Source: Selenomonadaceae bacterium UBA3796
GTDB lineage: Bacteria > Bacillota > Negativicutes > Selenomonadales > Selenomonadaceae
Reading direction: 5' to 3'
DNA length: 6,235 bases
Assembly: GCA_002369175.1 (NCBI GenBank)
Contig: DFES01000221.1
Span: 1-6,235, forward strand
Below are positions 1 to 5,595 of this stretch, piece after piece. The number at the start of each line of letters is the position of its first letter. Positions within the stretch are counted from its first letter, which is position 1. Under the pieces are notes generated by a model. That model was not told the origin of the DNA. It did no database searches and worked only from the letters and a program-made list of their open reading frames with translations. A program made the translations under genes and the position numbers.

Positions 1-2
1 AG

Positions 3-389
3 GAACTGCGCGCCATCATGGACAGAGTAACACTCAACGACAAGTTGGGCATTTGTCTCGATACCTGCCACGTCTGGGACAGCGGATATGACATCGCTGC
101 CAATCTGGACAGCGTGCTTGAAGAGTTTGACCGCATCATCGGCATCGACCGATTGAAAGCCATCCACCTCAACGACAGCCTGAATCCCCTCGGCTCCCAT
201 AAGGATCGCCATGCCCGTATCGGCGAGGGATGCATTGGTCTGCTGGCTCTGTCAGCTGTGACCAATCACCCCAAACTGCGCCATCTGCCTTTCATCTTGG
301 AAACGCCTAATGACAACGAGGGGTACGCCGAGGAGATTGCCTTGCTCAGGCAACACTTCCAAGAGCAGCGGATAGGCATTGCCGATTAG
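3..389 (+). CDS. nfo: Endonuclease IV (AP endonuclease), C-terminal part, cut by window start
   Basis: Endonuclease IV cleaves the phosphodiester bond 5' of abasic sites in base excision repair; it is a cytosolic TIM-barrel enzyme with three zinc ions. The reading frame is open from base 3, so the gene begins left of the window; 128 residues remain of a protein usually about 280 long. The ATG at 18 is internal. The visible part holds the family's metal ligands: DTCH (Asp at 60-62, His at 69-71), the IHLND histidine, the KDRHARIGEG block (Asp and His of DRH), and the glutamate of FILETPN. These match E. coli Nfo DTCH, MHLND, DRHHSLGEG and LILET as I remember that protein. The gene ends at a TAG and is followed 59 bases on by a strong terminator, so it is the last gene of its transcript. 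It appears intact and is a housekeeping gene, giving a chromosomal anchor on the left. Confidence 0.95.
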   Translation, partial: ELRAIMDRVTLNDKLGICLDTCHVWDSGYDIAANLDSVLEEFDRIIGIDRLKAIHLNDSLNPLGSHKDRHARIGEGCIGLLALSAVTNHPKLRHLPFILETPNDNEGYAEEIALLRQHFQEQRIGIAD

Positions 390-448
390 ATACCCGAATG
401 CCGACCGTCTCCTTCTCAACCTCCCCAAACATCATACGGTTCATATCC

Positions 449-480
449 CCCCAAGCTCCACAGCAGCTTGGGGTTTTCTT
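449..480 (+). terminator. Rho-independent terminator after nfo
   Basis: A perfect 9-bp stem (449-457 CCCCAAGCT with 465-473 AGCTTGGGG) encloses a 7-base loop and is followed at once by TTTTCTT. This is a textbook intrinsic terminator and separates nfo from the next gene. Confidence 0.9.
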
Positions 481-573
481 ATGCCATCGTGCTGTGCGAC
501 GGATTTTATTCATGAGTCGTCTTCCTGCTATGGTTTTCTTGCAGGAACACTTTACTGTAAGGGAGGACACCAT

Positions 574-969
574 ATGGGAAAGAACAACAGGGACGCGCAG
601 ACTCTGCCGATGGACTGCTGGGAAACGGAGATGTTGGCCGTTCAGCTTTTGAAAGCACACCTCTTCGGTATGTCGAAGGCGGAGCAAAAGCGCACCCTCG
701 AAAGAATCATGAATGCCTCAGCCCAGAACCCCAAAGCGTATACGGTGGACATCGAACGCCTCATTGAACTGCTGCAAGAAATCGTTGCGGCTTCCGCAAC
801 CGTGATGGACGAATGGCTTGCCGACAGTACGCTCTCCGCGTCATTCAGGCATAACATCCGAAAATCCAAGGATGCCATTCTGGGGAAAAATTTGGCACTC
901 TTAAAGAATTCTCAGAATCCTTATCTGACAAGGGTTCTCGTTGATTTGTATAAAAGTGTAGAACAATAG
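574..969 (+). CDS. Small helical protein of unknown function
   Basis: This encodes 131 residues from the ATG at 574, chosen because GGGAGG (561-566) lies 7 bases upstream. Earlier in-frame ATGs (379, 481) run through the nfo terminator and lack a ribosome site. I do not recognise the family. The protein is predicted to be mostly alpha-helical and soluble: a Lys/Asn-rich start, an amphipathic stretch with EMLAVQLLKAHLF near residues 19-31, a second with IERLIELLQEIVAA near 59-73, and a basic segment (SFRHNIRKSKD) before a C-terminal helix. There is no signal peptide, membrane span or cysteine cluster; the only cysteine is at residue 15. The gene lies between two terminators (449-480 and 991-1045), so it is probably monocistronic, but I see no convincing promoter in 481-560. 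It may be a host gene next to an element or the element's outermost cargo; the sequence does not decide. Confidence 0.72.
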   Translation: MGKNNRDAQTLPMDCWETEMLAVQLLKAHLFGMSKAEQKRTLERIMNASAQNPKAYTVDIERLIELLQEIVAASATVMDEWLADSTLSASFRHNIRKSKDAILGKNLALLKNSQNPYLTRVLVDLYKSVEQ

Positions 970-990
970 CAAAAATATTTTCGTTCCTGC

Positions 991-1045
991 CGGAATGCCC
1001 ATCATGACTGGCTTCAAAGCCATCCTTTGAGCATTCCGTCTTTTT
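991..1045 (+). terminator. Likely Rho-independent terminator with a compound hairpin
   Basis: An 8-bp outer stem (991-998 CGGAATGC with 1031-1038 GCATTCCG) encloses an inner 5-bp hairpin (1009-1013 TGGCT with 1018-1022 AGCCA, loop TCAA). It is followed directly by TCTTTTT (1039-1045). It sits 22 bases after the stop of the 574-969 gene and would end that transcript. The internal loops make it less classical than the terminator after nfo. Confidence 0.68.
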
Positions 1046-1103
1046 AAGGATGCAAGAATGCCATCTTGCCTCTGCGGAAGAGGAATATTTTGGCATCCTT
1101 AAA
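1043..1103. repeat. Inverted repeat with nested hairpins between convergent genes
   Basis: The outer arms 1043-1053 (TTTAAGGATGC) and 1093-1103 (GCATCCTTAAA) are perfectly complementary over 11 bp. Between them lie two further hairpins: GCAAGA (1052-1057) with TCTTGC (1064-1069), and CCTCT (1069-1073) with AGAGG (1079-1083). The left arm overlaps the T-run of the preceding terminator, and the right arm overlaps the stop codon of the minus-strand regulator. No T-run follows on either strand, so it is not a simple terminator. Its role is unknown; a transcript-end structure for the regulator or a recombination-related site are both possible. Confidence 0.6.
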
Positions 1104-1437
1104 GTTTGCAACGCAACGCAGCTTTGATCTGAAGCATCGCCTGCAAGAGATATTCCTTCTCCTGCACCGAGCAATCCTGCATCATGGCCAGGAAGTCATC
1201 TTTGTAAGAATCATAAGGCGCATCCAAGCTATCGGACAAAAGCCTGTCCATGGTCACGTGGAGAGCATTGGCAACCCGTACCAAGGAATTCAGGCTGGGC
1301 TTGGTACTCCCTCCTTCCATGTGGCAGACATGGGAAGTGGATAACCCCACCATCTCCCCAAGCGCCTCCTGGGAAAGTCCCTTTTCCTTGCGCGCATTCC
1401 GTATCCTTCTGCCAATGGCAGCATAGTCAAGTTCCAT
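1099..1437 (-). CDS. Xre/Cro-C1 family transcriptional regulator
   Basis: This 112-residue protein carries an N-terminal lambda-repressor-like helix-turn-helix domain and probably acts as a DNA-binding repressor. Residues 5-20 (IGRRIRNARKEKG) form helix 1. Residues 22-31 (SQEALGEMVG) and 33-42 (STSHVCHMEG) form the helix-turn-helix pair. The typical KPSLNSLVRVANALHV (46-61) and MDRLL (63-67) close the fold. The C-terminal part (about 70-112) is short, acidic then helical (VQEKEYLLQAMLQIKAAL), and may serve dimerisation; there is no LexA-like peptidase domain. The ATG has AGGGG (1451-1447, minus strand) 9 bases upstream. The gene is divergent from the ATPase-recombinase cassette across a 148-base region with inverted repeats. 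That is the usual layout for a mobile-element repressor controlling itself and the opposing operon; that role is inferred. Confidence 0.92.
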   Translation of the reverse strand: MELDYAAIGRRIRNARKEKGLSQEALGEMVGLSTSHVCHMEGGSTKPSLNSLVRVANALHVTMDRLLSDSLDAPYDSYKDDFLAMMQDCSVQEKEYLLQAMLQIKAALRCKL

Positions 1438-1457
1438 AACCGTATTCCCCTATTGTC

Positions 1458-1490
1458 TCTGTACGCACAGAAACAGAAAATTTTTTGTGC
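1458..1490. promoter_or_regulatory. Candidate operator: overlapping inverted repeats between divergent genes
   Basis: TCTGT-ACGC-ACAGA (1458-1471) is a perfect 5-bp dyad, and a third ACAGA follows at 1473-1477. A wider imperfect dyad pairs 1465-1473 (GCACAGAAA) with 1482-1490 (TTTTTGTGC, one G-T pair). Small palindromes of this size are typical Xre targets, and the site lies just upstream of the regulator start. Binding is inferred only. Confidence 0.4.
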
Positions 1491-1498
1491 TTATCCTA

Positions 1499-1527
1499 TT
1501 GTAATATTTTTCCGTCTATTATATAAT
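1499..1527 (+). promoter_or_regulatory. Sigma-70-type promoter for the ATPase-recombinase cassette
   Basis: TTGTAA (1499-1504), a 17-base spacer and a consensus TATAAT (1522-1527) predict a start near 1534, leaving a leader of about 50 bases before the TTG at 1586. The -10 lies in the palindrome ATTATATAAT (1518-1527), so a TATAAT also reads leftwards. On that strand the best -35 (TTGATA, 1550-1545) is 21 bases away, too far for a standard promoter, so the regulator's own promoter stays unresolved. Confidence 0.7.
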
Positions 1528-1571
1528 GCTCTAAAAAGGCAGATTATCAATTATTTTTGTGTATATAAAGC

Positions 1572-1577
1572 AAGGAG
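1572..1577 (+). promoter_or_regulatory. Ribosome binding site that fixes a TTG start
   Basis: AAGGAG lies 8 bases before TTG at 1586. The in-frame GTG at 1559 lies upstream of this site and has only AT-rich sequence before it, so the TTG is preferred. Confidence 0.7.
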
Positions 1578-1585
1578 AGTATCCG

Positions 1586-2548
1586 TTGGACGAAATCTTT
1601 GAATACTATGCGGATGTCGAGCCTGTACCCGTTGAATGGCTGTGGTACCCCTATATCCCCTTTGGGAAGCTCACCTTCCTGCAGGGCGATCCCGGAGAAG
1701 GGAAGTCAACCTTTGCCGTCCGGCTTGCAGCCTTGCTGTCCTCCGGGCGCAGTCTGCCGGGCGATAGTTCTACATCGCAGCCACTAAGCATCATCTACCA
1801 ATGCGGCGAGGACGGCGTAGCCGATACGGTAAAGCCCCGGCTCGTGGAAGCACAAGCAGATTGCGGGCGCATGGTGCATATCCTTGAGGACAGCGATATG
1901 CTGACCCTTGAGGACTGCCGCATTGCGGAAACCATCCGTGCCACGGGAGCGCGGCTGGTTATCATCGACCCGATTCAGGCGTACATCAGCGGGGACGGGG
2001 ATATGCAGAACGCAGTGCGCATGAGGAAGATTCTCAAAAGTCTTGCCAATGTAGCCGAGGATACCGAAGCTGCCATCCTTCTCATAGGGCACATGAACAA
2101 GAACAGCTACGGAAAAAGCCTATATCGCGGGCTTGGCTCCATTGACATGGCCGCCATAGCCAGAAGCGTCCTGATGTTGGTTCGTGATCCCAAGTCACCG
2201 GATTTCCGATACGTGTTTCACATCAAGAGCAATCTCGCGCCAGAGGGACTTCCCATCGGATTCCGCTTTGGCCGGAAAGGATTCCGGTGGCTTGGCATCT
2301 GCGATGTATCCTTGGAGGAACTGCTTGGGAACAAGCCGTCAGACAGGGAAGGGAAAAAGCCTGAAGCAATCGCCCTGCTGCAAGAGATTCTTGCAGCAGA
2401 AGGAAGGCCATGTTCCGAGGTGCTTGAACAACTGGCTTCCAAAGGAATCGCAAAGCGTACAGCAATGAGAGCCAAGCAAGCACTCGGCATCACATCCTAC
2501 CGCAAAGCCGGTGCCTGGTACTGGTGCCTGGATAGAAATACATCGTGA
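1586..2548 (+). CDS. RepA/RecA-like AAA family ATPase
   Basis: This 320-residue P-loop ATPase is related to the hexameric RepA-type helicases and RecA-fold ATPases (AAA_25-like) of plasmids, phages and integrative elements. Walker A is GDPGEGKST (34-42). A YQCGED segment (71-76) fits the family's conserved acidic position after strand 2. Walker B is LVIIDPIQAY (124-133, Asp128). LLIGHMNK (165-172) and RGLGSID (181-187) match the later conserved motifs. From about residue 255 a separate C-terminal region (EAIALLQEIL, then KGIAKRTAMRAKQALGI, ending AWYWCL) resembles a winged-helix DNA-binding domain. The start is the TTG at 1586, set by AAGGAG at 1572-1577; a GTG at 1559 would add nine residues. 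It is the first gene of the rightward cassette and ends in a GTGA overlap with an alternative recombinase start. A role in replicating or unwinding the excised element is inferred. No primase or origin-binding protein is visible nearby. Confidence 0.88.
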   Translation: MDEIFEYYADVEPVPVEWLWYPYIPFGKLTFLQGDPGEGKSTFAVRLAALLSSGRSLPGDSSTSQPLSIIYQCGEDGVADTVKPRLVEAQADCGRMVHILEDSDMLTLEDCRIAETIRATGARLVIIDPIQAYISGDGDMQNAVRMRKILKSLANVAEDTEAAILLIGHMNKNSYGKSLYRGLGSIDMAAIARSVLMLVRDPKSPDFRYVFHIKSNLAPEGLPIGFRFGRKGFRWLGICDVSLEELLGNKPSDREGKKPEAIALLQEILAAEGRPCSEVLEQLASKGIAKRTAMRAKQALGITSYRKAGAWYWCLDRNTS

Positions 2549-2556
2549 TAAGATAC

Positions 2557-2563
2557 AGGGAGG
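2557..2563 (+). promoter_or_regulatory. Ribosome binding site of the serine recombinase
   Basis: AGGGAGG ends 8 bases before the ATG at 2572. This favours 2572 over the GTG at 2545, which overlaps the ATPase stop codon and has no comparable site. Confidence 0.75.
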
Positions 2564-2575
2564 AAATCTTTATGC
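2561..2575 (+). repeat. 15-bp direct repeat, left copy
   Basis: AGGAAATCTTTATGC covers part of the recombinase ribosome site and its ATG. An identical copy lies at 5491-5505, after the last cassette gene; three bases further upstream, two of three also match. The two copies bracket the recombinase and its two partner genes. Confidence 0.6.
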
Positions 2576-4398
2576 TGAAAAACGAAAGCGGTTCCGGCAC
2601 CGAGGAACAAAAGCAGAAAATACGCCTGCGCTATAAGGGCGTGGACAAGGGAGAGCTGGAGGTCATTCCCGCAAAGCCCCGTCATAAGCTGTTCGAGGAA
2701 ACCGGTGTCAAGCGGGTATGTGCCTATTGCCGGGTATCCACGGATGACCCCAAGCAGACTTCATCCTATGAACTCCAGAAGAACCATTACGAGGATATGA
2801 TAAAGGAACATCCGGGCTGGGAGCTTGCCGGCATATTCGCAGACGAAGGAATCAGCGGAACTTCCCTTTCCCACCGGGATAATTTCCTTCGTATGATTGA
2901 CGAGTGCAAAAAAGGCACTATCGACCTGGTGGTATCGAAATCGGTGAGCAGGTTCGCCAGAAACCTGGTGGATTGCATCGCCATTGTCAGGGAACTTGCT
3001 AATCTCCCCCACCCCGTAGGCGTATTTTTCGAAGCAGAACATATTTACACACTGGACAACACCAGCGAGATGATTTTAGCCGTCCTCTCTGCCACGGCAC
3101 AGGAGGAGTCCCGCACCAAGAGCGAGATTATGAACATCTCCATAGAACAACGGTTCTCTCGTGGCATTTTCCTGTTGACGGAACTTCTCGGCTTCCGCAA
3201 GGACGAGAACGGGAATCTCGTCATCAACGAGGATGAGGCCGACACCGTTCGCATCTGCTTCTACCTATTCCTTGGCGGCTATTCCACAAAGGAGATTGCC
3301 GACCTTCTGACGGTACTCAGACGCAAACGGAAGCATGGCTCCACGGCATGGACGGCCAATGCTGTCCACGGCATCTTGAAAAACGAGAAACATTGTGGGG
3401 ATGTCCTTGCCCGCAAAACCTACACTCCCAACTACCTCGACCACAAATCCAAAAAGAATCGGCAGAACCGAAACCAGTACAGGCAGAAAGGCCATCACCC
3501 GGGCATCATTTCCCGTGAGGTCTTTCTTGCCGTCCAGACTATGATTGATTCCCATAAGCATATGCCAAACTGCCCTCTCCCCACCTTGCGCGTGGTTGAC
3601 AATGGTTTCCTCCGGGGATATGTTCCCGTGAATCTCGGCTGGACGGGATTTTCGGCAGAGGATTATCTGGCGGCATCGGAAAGCGCACCGAAGCCCCGAA
3701 TCTCCCCTGGTCTTACTGTCACAAATCAGGAAGATGCCGGATTCCAAATTGTGCGGATGCAGATGTTTTCCACCATCTACAGCCCCGCCGTTCGCCTCTC
3801 CGATACATCCATCGCCTTCACTTCCGCCTGCATGAAGAAGTTTGCAGATGCACAATATGTAGAGCTTCTGTTTCATCCCGTCCTCAAGCGTCTCGCGGTT
3901 CGTCCCTGCGATGCGAAGACTCCCGGCGCCGTTCATTGGGGACGGCAGGCAAATGGCCGGTGGATAGCAAATCCCAGAAGTGCAACCGCCTTTTCTCGAC
4001 CTCTCTTCCAGATCATGGGATGGGATGCGGGGAATGTCTATCGTATCTGTGCCTTATGCTACCGTGAAAACGGGGAACGGCTGCTCCTCTTTGATCTGTC
4101 CGAGGCAGAAGTCGTGCGAAGCAGGCAGAACGATGAGAATACCGATACCGAGAAAATGAATCAAGCGCCCCGTTCTGCCCGCATCTTCCCTTCCGCATGG
4201 GCAAAAACCTTTGGTCCCGCCGCCAAACTGGAACGGCGCAGGCAGGAAGAAGATGCCCGCCTGTATGCCAACGGAAGAGCCTGTGCCCTGACCGCAAGAA
4301 CCGTAGAGGAGCTGTGCCCCATCACGGAAGAAGATGTAAACAATTATCTCTCCCATGCGGAACGAATCATGGAAAGAGTGGGAGCAAATGATGTCTGA
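2572..4398 (+). CDS. Large serine recombinase with an atypical C-terminus
   Basis: This 608-residue site-specific recombinase probably integrates and excises the element through a serine-DNA intermediate. After a basic N-terminal extension (1-46) comes the resolvase domain: YCRVSTDD (52-59) with catalytic Ser56 and Arg54, DEGISGT (91-97), and KSVSRFARN (123-131) with Arg127 and Arg130. The Recombinase DNA-binding domain follows: LLGFRKDENG (205-214), the YSTKEIADLL helix (237-246), and HHPGIISREVFLAVQ (308-322). A zinc ribbon and coiled coil would usually come next, but no paired CxxC motifs are seen; one CxxC occurs at 493-496. Instead there is FLRGYVPVNLGWTGFSAEDY (346-365) and a domain at about 399-515 (SIAFTSAC, GWDAGNVYRI, LLFDLSEAEV) that recurs in the next two proteins. 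A polar tail (516-608) includes RIFPSAWAKTFGP. The next gene starts within its last eight bases. All catalytic residues are present, so it should be active. Confidence 0.93.
   Translation: MLKNESGSGTEEQKQKIRLRYKGVDKGELEVIPAKPRHKLFEETGVKRVCAYCRVSTDDPKQTSSYELQKNHYEDMIKEHPGWELAGIFADEGISGTSLSHRDNFLRMIDECKKGTIDLVVSKSVSRFARNLVDCIAIVRELANLPHPVGVFFEAEHIYTLDNTSEMILAVLSATAQEESRTKSEIMNISIEQRFSRGIFLLTELLGFRKDENGNLVINEDEADTVRICFYLFLGGYSTKEIADLLTVLRRKRKHGSTAWTANAVHGILKNEKHCGDVLARKTYTPNYLDHKSKKNRQNRNQYRQKGHHPGIISREVFLAVQTMIDSHKHMPNCPLPTLRVVDNGFLRGYVPVNLGWTGFSAEDYLAASESAPKPRISPGLTVTNQEDAGFQIVRMQMFSTIYSPAVRLSDTSIAFTSACMKKFADAQYVELLFHPVLKRLAVRPCDAKTPGAVHWGRQANGRWIANPRSATAFSRPLFQIMGWDAGNVYRICALCYRENGERLLLFDLSEAEVVRSRQNDENTDTEKMNQAPRSARIFPSAWAKTFGPAAKLERRRQEEDARLYANGRACALTARTVEELCPITEEDVNNYLSHAERIMERVGANDV
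4380..4384 (+). promoter_or_regulatory. Ribosome binding site inside the recombinase 3' end
   Basis: GGGAG lies 6 bases before ATG 4391 and only 3 before ATG 4388. It supports translation of the first partner protein from 4391 (or 4388) rather than from the in-frame ATG at 4355. Confidence 0.55.
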
Positions 4399-5083
4399 CA
4401 ATCACTTATCCCTGTCCCATTCGACAAAAGAGGAACGGGCAAGGGAACTTGAGCAGGAATTCAGCTTTGACGGCTACCAAGTGGTGCGGCGGGAGCTTTT
4501 TGCCCATCAGCGCGACCCCGCCGTGGTCATACGCCGGGACAGTATCGCCTTCAATGCGGCCTGCATTCAAGGTCTGGAGGATACGGTCTACATTCTAGTC
4601 CTGATCAACCCCGACACACGGCGCATGGTCATCAAGAAATGCGCCGAGGATGACAAGAACGCCCTGCGCTGGTGCGTGGCTCGCCCGGAAAAGCGCATCA
4701 GCCGCAAGGTTTCCAGCAAGCAGTTCTCCACAATGCTCTACAAGCTGTTGGATTGGGATGAGGACTGTCGCTACAAGATTCTCGGCTACCGTATCTCCGT
4801 GGATGGCGAGCTGGTCTATATCTTTGACCTCTTGGAGCCGGAGGTGTTCTACGACCGCAGGAAACAAGCCGCAAAGGAATCGCCGGCCGTTTCCATGACA
4901 GAGCCATCGGAGGGAAAAACAGAACATACAGCAGAGGGCGCAGTTACCGAAGATACTTTATCCGGCTTTGGCGTACCTTTGGAGGACAACCAACAGGCTC
5001 TCCAGGTGAGCCTGGATGAATACCAGGCGTCGGATACGCCGCTCAAAAAACAGGAGGGTGACTATGCTGGAAGTAGCCCATGA
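4391..5083 (+). CDS. Recombinase partner protein 1, sharing the recombinase C-terminal domain
   Basis: This 230-residue protein belongs to no family I can name. Residues about 28-153 align with residues 399-515 of the upstream serine recombinase: DSIAFNAACI (50-59) with TSIAFTSACM, PDTRRMVIKKC (74-84) with PVLKRLAVRPC, DWDEDCRYKI (121-130) with GWDAGNVYRI, and YIFDLLEPEV (143-152) with LLFDLSEAEV. No resolvase catalytic domain is present. After the shared domain comes a polar, acidic, probably disordered tail (154-230) rich in Glu, Ser and Thr. The start at 4391 follows GGGAG by 6 bases; ATG 4388 and ATG 4355 are alternatives. The gene overlaps the recombinase by 8 bases and the next gene by 20, so the three are probably co-translated and their products may associate. 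An accessory or directionality role in recombination is inferred from context only. Confidence 0.85.
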   Translation: MSDNHLSLSHSTKEERARELEQEFSFDGYQVVRRELFAHQRDPAVVIRRDSIAFNAACIQGLEDTVYILVLINPDTRRMVIKKCAEDDKNALRWCVARPEKRISRKVSSKQFSTMLYKLLDWDEDCRYKILGYRISVDGELVYIFDLLEPEVFYDRRKQAAKESPAVSMTEPSEGKTEHTAEGAVTEDTLSGFGVPLEDNQQALQVSLDEYQASDTPLKKQEGDYAGSSP

Positions 5084-5462
5084 TGCACTCGGCATCGCCT
5101 TTTCCCGCAAGAGTGCCAATGTTTTGATCTATAGGTCCACCCTTCGTGCGCTCGGACAGCCGGAATATGTCCGCCTATTGCCCAATCCATCTCGAGGAAG
5201 GCTCGCCCTGCAGGTGTGCGCCAAAGAGGAAATGGGTGCCATTCGCATACCTAAAAGCAAGGCCACGGGAAAGCCCGTTCTGATATGCAGCCTGGTCATA
5301 CAGCGGATTCTCTGGGAAATCGGTGGCTGGGAGAAGGATAGAAACTATCGCATTTATGGCAAACACTTCCCCAAGAATGAGATTGTTGAGTTCTGCTTGG
5401 AGGATGCGGAGATCATTTCGGAAAATGACTTCCGCGACCCGGAATGCGAAATACAGTCTTGA
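5064..5462 (+). CDS. Recombinase partner protein 2, minimal copy of the shared domain
   Basis: This 132-residue protein consists almost wholly of the domain found in the two preceding genes. Residues 35-52 (YVRLLPNPSRGRLALQVC) align with YVELLFHPVLKRLAVRPC of the recombinase. GWEKDRNYRI (88-97) aligns with its GWDAGNVYRI, and LEDAEII (112-118) with LSEAEVV. It is the most divergent of the three copies and lacks the first conserved cysteine (the SAC/AAC position), but keeps the second (Cys52). It starts at ATG 5064, 6 bases after AGGAGG (5052-5057), one of the best ribosome sites in the window; an in-frame ATG at 5016 lacks one. It overlaps the preceding gene by 20 bases, and no terminator follows it clearly. 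Its small size and strong ribosome site suggest it may be made in excess of the recombinase. Function is unknown; a structural or regulatory subunit of the recombinase complex is the simplest idea. Confidence 0.82.
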   Translation: MLEVAHDALGIAFSRKSANVLIYRSTLRALGQPEYVRLLPNPSRGRLALQVCAKEEMGAIRIPKSKATGKPVLICSLVIQRILWEIGGWEKDRNYRIYGKHFPKNEIVEFCLEDAEIISENDFRDPECEIQS

Positions 5463-5490
5463 ACGCATAATTTTTGCGCCGAGCAATGGC

Positions 5491-5505
5491 AGGAAATCTT
5501 TATGC
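5491..5505 (+). repeat. 15-bp direct repeat, right copy
   Basis: This is identical to 2561-2575 (AGGAAATCTTTATGC). It again resembles a ribosome site plus ATG (5502), opening a 35-codon frame that ends at 5609 and overlaps the next gene; I do not call that frame a gene. It lies 28 bases after the stop of the second partner protein. Confidence 0.6.
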
Positions 5506-5532
5506 CCGTAGCGAATGTGCTTATGCTGTTGA

Positions 5533-5565
5533 GTTCGCACCTCATCTTGAGAATGGCCTGCGAAC
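5533..5565. repeat. 7-bp inverted repeat overlapping the Rpn-type gene promoter
   Basis: GTTCGCA (5533-5539) and TGCGAAC (5559-5565) are exact inverted copies 19 bases apart. They enclose the -35 box (5547-5552) and end 5 bases before the -10. A looped or paired operator site would fit this position, but the arms are short. Confidence 0.35.
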
Positions 5566-5575
5566 ATGGTAAAAT
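5547..5575 (+). promoter_or_regulatory. Extended -10 promoter for the Rpn-type gene
   Basis: TTGAGA (5547-5552), 17 bases, then TAAAAT (5570-5575) preceded by TGG, giving an extended -10 TGnTAAAAT. The predicted start near 5582 falls at the ribosome site GAGGAG (5582-5587), so the leader would be unusually short. The promoter would make this gene independent of the cassette upstream. Confidence 0.6.
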
Positions 5576-5595
5576 GAATACGAGGAGTGATGCGC

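Noticed and set aside
974..1510. AATATTTT at 974, 1084 and 1503 as iterons or att-like repeats
   Set aside because: An AT-only 8-mer with unlike flanks and irregular spacing is expected by chance in AT-rich intergenic DNA.
2545..2571. GTG at 2545 as the recombinase start
   Set aside because: It overlaps the ATPase stop neatly, but lacks a ribosome site, while ATG 2572 has AGGGAGG at 8 bases.
3265..3936. Long open frame on the minus strand (223 codons) inside the recombinase gene
   Set aside because: It lies wholly opposite the recombinase, whose domains are clear, and its translation shows no recognisable motif.
4355..4390. ATG 4355 as the start of partner 1
   Set aside because: No ribosome site precedes it, and GGGAG at 4380-4384 favours 4391 (or 4388).
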